Positions 14,766 through 17,556 of a stretch of DNA of 17,556 nt are shown here, piece after piece. Made by a program: the position numbers and the translations under genes. This DNA is from DATARH01 sp038228485. GTDB lineage: Bacteria > Pseudomonadota > Alphaproteobacteria > ATCC43930 > CGMCC-115725. The notes beneath the pieces were generated by a model. The model made no database searches, was not told where the DNA came from, and was given only the letters and a program-made list of their open reading frames with translations. Every line of letters begins with the position of its first letter. The stretch's first letter is position 1. The stretch lies in assembly GCA_038228485.1 (NCBI GenBank), contig JBBRPG010000080.1, positions 1 to 17,556 on the forward strand, written 5' to 3'.

Positions 14766-17357
14766 ATGCGTGCGACCAAACTATTTTCGATTTTTTCGCT
14801 TTGCCTGATCATCATTTTCGGTTCCTCGGGGACCCTGAGCTCCGCTGCTGCGCAGCAGCAGGAGAAGCGCGTCGCGCTGGTGATCGGAAACGGCGCCTAT
14901 GCGAAGGGGCCGCTTGCGACCACGGCCAACGATGCCGGTCTGGTTGCCCAGAACCTGCAAGCCGCTGGCTTCGACGTGATCGGCGCACGCGACCTAGACG
15001 CCGATTCGCTGCGCAAGACGTTCCGCGATTTCATGCAGAAGGTCGAGAGCGATCCCGCGAACACGGTCGCTATGGTCTATCTGTCCGGCTACGGCGTGCA
15101 GCTTGCCGGCGAGAACTATTTCATCCCGGTCGATTCAACGATCAATCGCGACACGGATATTCCGATCGAGGGGCTGCGGATCAGCGACTACACGCGCGAG
15201 CTCGCCTCCGTTCCGTTGAAAGTCAGCATCTTCGTGCTCGATGCCGCACGGCAGCAGCCCTTTATCGAGGGCGGAAACCAGATTGCAAGCGGGCTTGCGC
15301 TGGTCGATCCCGCGCCGAATTCGCTGATCGCGTTCAATGCTGCTCCGGGCACGGTCGCGCCTAGCGAATCCGGGCCCTACGGCGCTTATGCGCAGGCGCT
15401 GGCGGAAATGATCCGCACCGGCGGCCTGCCGCTGCCCGACGTTTTCGATCGCGTGCGCTTGCGCGTCAGCGAAAATACCAAGGGCGGACAGATCCCGTGG
15501 GATGCCCAGAAGATCCAGGTGCAGTTCACCTTCTTCGATCGCGCCCCCGATGCACCGCCGGTACAAGGCACCCCCGATCAGGTCGCCGCGATCCGCGAAC
15601 GTCCGATGCGCGATCTCGGCGCGCAGGAAGCCTTCACCGCAGCGCTGACACGCGATACCCTGCCGGGCTATGAGGATTTCCTCGCAGCCTATCCCGGTGA
15701 TCCGCTCGGCCGGCGAGTGCGGGCGATCGTTGCCGCGCGGCGAGAAGCGATCACGTGGCGCCGCAGCTATCTCGCCGATACGCCGGATGCCTATTGGTCC
15801 TATTTGCAGCGCTATCCGAACGGGCCGCATGCATGGGATGCGCGCCGGCGCCTTGCTTTCCTGTCGGCTGCACTGGAGCCGCCGCCGACATTCGCGATGA
15901 TCGACTACGATCTGCCGCCGCCACCGCCAGATGAAATGGTCTTCGTCGACCGCCCGGTATTTTATTTCGGCGATCCCGATTTCGACTTCGCGCCGCCACC
16001 GCCGATGTTCTTCCTGCCGCCGCCGCCGCTGGATTTCGTCGTGTTGGCGCCGCCGTTCGCGCCGATCGGGTTGTTCATCCTGCCGCAGCCGGAGTTCGTG
16101 CCGGTGCCGGCCTACGTCGCGGCGCCGGTCTATGTCGCGCCGCCGCCGAACAACATCATCTTCAACAACATCCACAACACGACCGTCATCAAAAACACCA
16201 TCAACGTGGCGCCGACGCCGCAGAACAATATTGCTGCCGCTGCCGCCACCGGTCAGACCGGAGCGGGGCCCCAACTCTCAACGTCGCTGAAGACAAAGGC
16301 TGCGACGATCAGCTCGGGCAAGGCGGCGATTCCCCCGAATACACTGGTCAATACAAACGCAAAAACCTCGACCAAGCAGGTCTTCCCGGTCAACGCGACG
16401 TCCACGTCCACCACGACGACGCCACCGCCACCGCCGCCGGGGACGGCGACCAAACTGCCAAGCGGGGCCCAGCAGCAGCAGCAAGGAACGGGCACGCAGC
16501 CGGCGAAAGGAACCCTACAGGGGACACAGGCGCCGGGAACGGCGACCAAACTGCCAAGCGGGACCCAGCAGCAGCAGCAGGGAGCGGGTACGCAGCCGAC
16601 GAAAGGAACCCTACAGGGGACACAGACGCCGGGAACGGCGAACTTGAAGCCAGGTAATGCTCTTCCGGGGAGCCCGAGCGGAGCTGCGCTTCCTGCTCAA
16701 ACGGGCAAGGGTAACGAGGCGAGCAAGGGCGGCGTGCCGGGTCCGGCGGGTCCCGTTCCGGGCGTGACTACCCCCGGCGCCAAGCTTACCCCTGACAACA
16801 AATCGGCGACGACCCCGACGACGACGATAACGTCGCCGGCCGGACCCGCGTCCGGTACCGGAGCAGCCGGTAAGCCGAAAACGACGGGACCGGTTCCGGG
16901 CGTGACCAACCCGAGTGTGAAGCCTACCCCTGAAAACAAATCTGCGACGACCCCGGCCGGGTCGCCGGCGGGGCCGGGGTCCGGTGCCGGAGCCGCGGGT
17001 GGCCCGAAAACGCTTGAATCGGTGCAAAAACCAAAGGACGTTTCTCCGCCAGCGAAACCCGCAGCAACGCCCGCAAAGCCTGCGCCGCCGGTCCCACACG
17101 TTGAACCCCAACACCGGGCTTCACCACCACCGCCGCCGCCGCCGCCACGTCCGACGCCGCAGATAGCAAGGCCGGCGCCGCCACCCCCTCGAGCGGCGCC
17201 ACCGCCTCCGCCGCCGCGCCCGGCACCTCCGCCACCGCGTCCGGCACCTCAAGTCGTGCGTCCGCCGCCGCCGCCGCCGCCACGTCCGGCGCCGCCGCCG
17301 AGACCCGCGGCACCGGCAGCGGTGAAGAAATGCCCGCCGAATGTTCCGAAGTGCTGA
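14766..17357 (+). CDS. Exported caspase-fold pseudoenzyme with proline-rich repetitive tail
   Basis: The 863-residue product begins with a Sec signal peptide (MRATKLFSIFSLCLIIIFG, likely cut after SSAAA near residue 29), so it acts in the envelope or outside. Residues 34-265 are a caspase-like (peptidase C14) domain: RVALVIGNGAY, ANDAGLVAQNLQAAGFDV, and NYFIPVD. The two catalytic positions are lost: the histidine of the SGHG motif is Tyr109 (LSGYG), and the cysteine of DACR is Ala161 (LDAAR). A helical region with TPDAYWSYLQRYPNGPHAW (about 290-370) follows. Then come a Pro/Phe/Val-rich stretch (371-460), an Asn-rich patch near 462-490, two tandem repeat blocks, and a long polyproline tail ending in KKCPPNVPKC. 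It probably binds rather than cuts. ATG 14766 fits the signal peptide; TTG 14748 is an alternative. It stands alone between dnaE and a promoter probably for rpsB. Confidence 0.9.
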   Translation: MRATKLFSIFSLCLIIIFGSSGTLSSAAAQQQEKRVALVIGNGAYAKGPLATTANDAGLVAQNLQAAGFDVIGARDLDADSLRKTFRDFMQKVESDPANTVAMVYLSGYGVQLAGENYFIPVDSTINRDTDIPIEGLRISDYTRELASVPLKVSIFVLDAARQQPFIEGGNQIASGLALVDPAPNSLIAFNAAPGTVAPSESGPYGAYAQALAEMIRTGGLPLPDVFDRVRLRVSENTKGGQIPWDAQKIQVQFTFFDRAPDAPPVQGTPDQVAAIRERPMRDLGAQEAFTAALTRDTLPGYEDFLAAYPGDPLGRRVRAIVAARREAITWRRSYLADTPDAYWSYLQRYPNGPHAWDARRRLAFLSAALEPPPTFAMIDYDLPPPPPDEMVFVDRPVFYFGDPDFDFAPPPPMFFLPPPPLDFVVLAPPFAPIGLFILPQPEFVPVPAYVAAPVYVAPPPNNIIFNNIHNTTVIKNTINVAPTPQNNIAAAAATGQTGAGPQLSTSLKTKAATISSGKAAIPPNTLVNTNAKTSTKQVFPVNATSTSTTTTPPPPPPGTATKLPSGAQQQQQGTGTQPAKGTLQGTQAPGTATKLPSGTQQQQQGAGTQPTKGTLQGTQTPGTANLKPGNALPGSPSGAALPAQTGKGNEASKGGVPGPAGPVPGVTTPGAKLTPDNKSATTPTTTITSPAGPASGTGAAGKPKTTGPVPGVTNPSVKPTPENKSATTPAGSPAGPGSGAGAAGGPKTLESVQKPKDVSPPAKPAATPAKPAPPVPHVEPQHRASPPPPPPPPRPTPQIARPAPPPPRAAPPPPPPRPAPPPPRPAPQVVRPPPPPPPRPAPPPRPAAPAAVKKCPPNVPKC
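16437..16640 (+). repeat. 96-base tandem repeat in the caspase-like gene
   Basis: Two nearly identical 96-base units (16437-16532 and 16533-16628) plus the first 12 bases of a third encode 32-residue units starting PGTATKLPSG, then a QQQQQ run, and ending KGTLQGTQ. The period is a multiple of three, so copy-number change keeps the frame. The CAG-rich core may favour slippage. Confidence 0.93.
16749..17015 (+). repeat. Diverged 46-residue repeat pair in the caspase-like gene
   Basis: Segments starting at 16749 and 16887 (period 138 bases) encode related units: GPVPGVTTPGAKLTPDNKSA and GPVPGVTNPSVKPTPENKSA. Each is followed by TTP and an SPAGP/GAAG-type linker. They are older and more diverged than the 96-base repeats just upstream. 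Confidence 0.8.
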
Positions 17358-17426
17358 AACGGGACCGGTCAGACCTCAATCCGGGATCTGATCGGGAGGA
17401 GGACCACCGAAGAGAGCCGGATTTCC

Positions 17427-17454
17427 TTGCTTCTGGCGGGAATCCCGCTATATA
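17427..17454 (+). promoter_or_regulatory. Sigma-70-type promoter for the gene beyond the window (probably rpsB)
   Basis: TTGCTT (17427-17432) and TATATA (17449-17454) are 16 bases apart and followed by the GC-rich CCGCGCC. It would start transcription near 17461. The surrounding GCTATATACCGCGCC resembles the rpmE promoter in this window. A dnaE, caspase-like, rpsB order in related genomes is recalled and supports the target, which itself is not visible. Confidence 0.6.
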
Positions 17455-17460
17455 CCGCGC

Positions 17461-17556
17461 CATATCACACGGAAACATGGCTCAAAAGGCCGTCCGGTGG
17501 CAACCGGGCCGTAAGGCTCGTTTGCTCACACGTTTCCGGAGGAACCAACCGGAGAA
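17461..17556 (+). promoter_or_regulatory. Structured 5' leader, probably of rpsB
   Basis: The stretch after the promoter contains the stem CCGGT/ACCGG with loop GGCA (17494-17507), flanked by GGC/GCC pairs. It ends in two purine-rich sites, GGAGGAA (17537-17543) and CGGAGAA at the window edge, the second a likely ribosome-binding site for a start just outside. Autoregulatory leaders before rpsB exist in other proteobacteria; whether this is one is inference. Confidence 0.4.

Noticed and set aside
15135..16274. A 379-codon minus-strand frame opposite the caspase-like gene
   Set aside because: Arg/Asp-rich shadow with no start signal or motif; the plus frame has a signal peptide and a fold match.
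16437..16640. CRISPR array suggested by direct repeats
   Set aside because: The units are contiguous, coding and without unique spacers; this is a protein tandem repeat.
17365..17395. CCGGTCAGA/TCTGATCGG stem after the caspase-like gene as a terminator
   Set aside because: It has a 13-base loop, one wobble pair and no T tract; too weak to list, though factor-dependent termination cannot be excluded.
17477..17556. Start of a new protein gene at ATG 17477 (MAQKAVRWQPGRKARLL...)
   Set aside because: No good ribosome-binding site precedes it, the frame cannot be followed past the window, and the stretch fits a 5' leader with its own ribosome-binding site at the edge.

Overview
The window is a GC-rich, densely packed piece of an alphaproteobacterial chromosome. 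The best fit is order Hyphomicrobiales near Bradyrhizobium/Rhodopseudomonas/Xanthobacteraceae. The reasons are a urease operon in rhizobial order, a short ProS without an inserted editing domain, the lolC-lolD-dnaE order leading to an apparent ribosomal-protein promoter, a ROSE-like thermometer before a small heat-shock gene, and palindromic intergenic repeats of the kind common in this lineage. No phage, transposase, CRISPR array, rRNA or tRNA was seen.

Layout. (1) 1-3344, plus strand: the 3' three quarters of ureC, then ureE, ureF and ureG, the nickel-loading factors of urease. A palindromic repeat separates ureC from ureE, and a second repeat cluster lies in frame inside ureF. (2) 3370-4359, plus: a CorA-type divalent metal channel only 25 bases after ureG. 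A two-way terminator at 4369-4390 closes this block. (3) 4428-6527, minus: an Hsp20 chaperone with a ROSE-like 5' leader and a candidate RpoH promoter, ribosomal protein L31 (rpmE), and a serine/alanine-glyoxylate-type aminotransferase. (4) 6528-6970: a gene-poor stretch with what looks like a stand-alone small RNA gene or leader-attenuator on the minus strand (promoter 6802-6830, terminator 6668-6695). (5) 6971-10923, plus: a small membrane protein, proS, an unrecognised 121-residue protein, and lolC-lolD for lipoprotein release. A large palindromic repeat starts at the lolD stop codon. (6) 11147-14623, plus: dnaE, replicative polymerase alpha subunit. (7) 14766-17357, plus: an exported caspase-fold protein in which both catalytic residues are replaced, with a long repetitive proline-rich tail. 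(8) 17358-17556: a strong promoter and structured leader for a gene beyond the window, probably rpsB.

How the parts relate. UreE, UreF and UreG together deliver nickel and CO2/GTP-driven activation to UreC, and the adjacent CorA may help metal entry. LolC and LolD form the inner-membrane lipoprotein-release ABC transporter. ProS, DnaE, L31 and the presumed S2 gene are housekeeping genes. The strongest unusual items are the repeat inserted in frame in ureF, the inactive caspase homologue, the orphan RNA unit at 6668-6830, and the ROSE-like switch. Assignments rest on reading motifs by eye; no database search was run.
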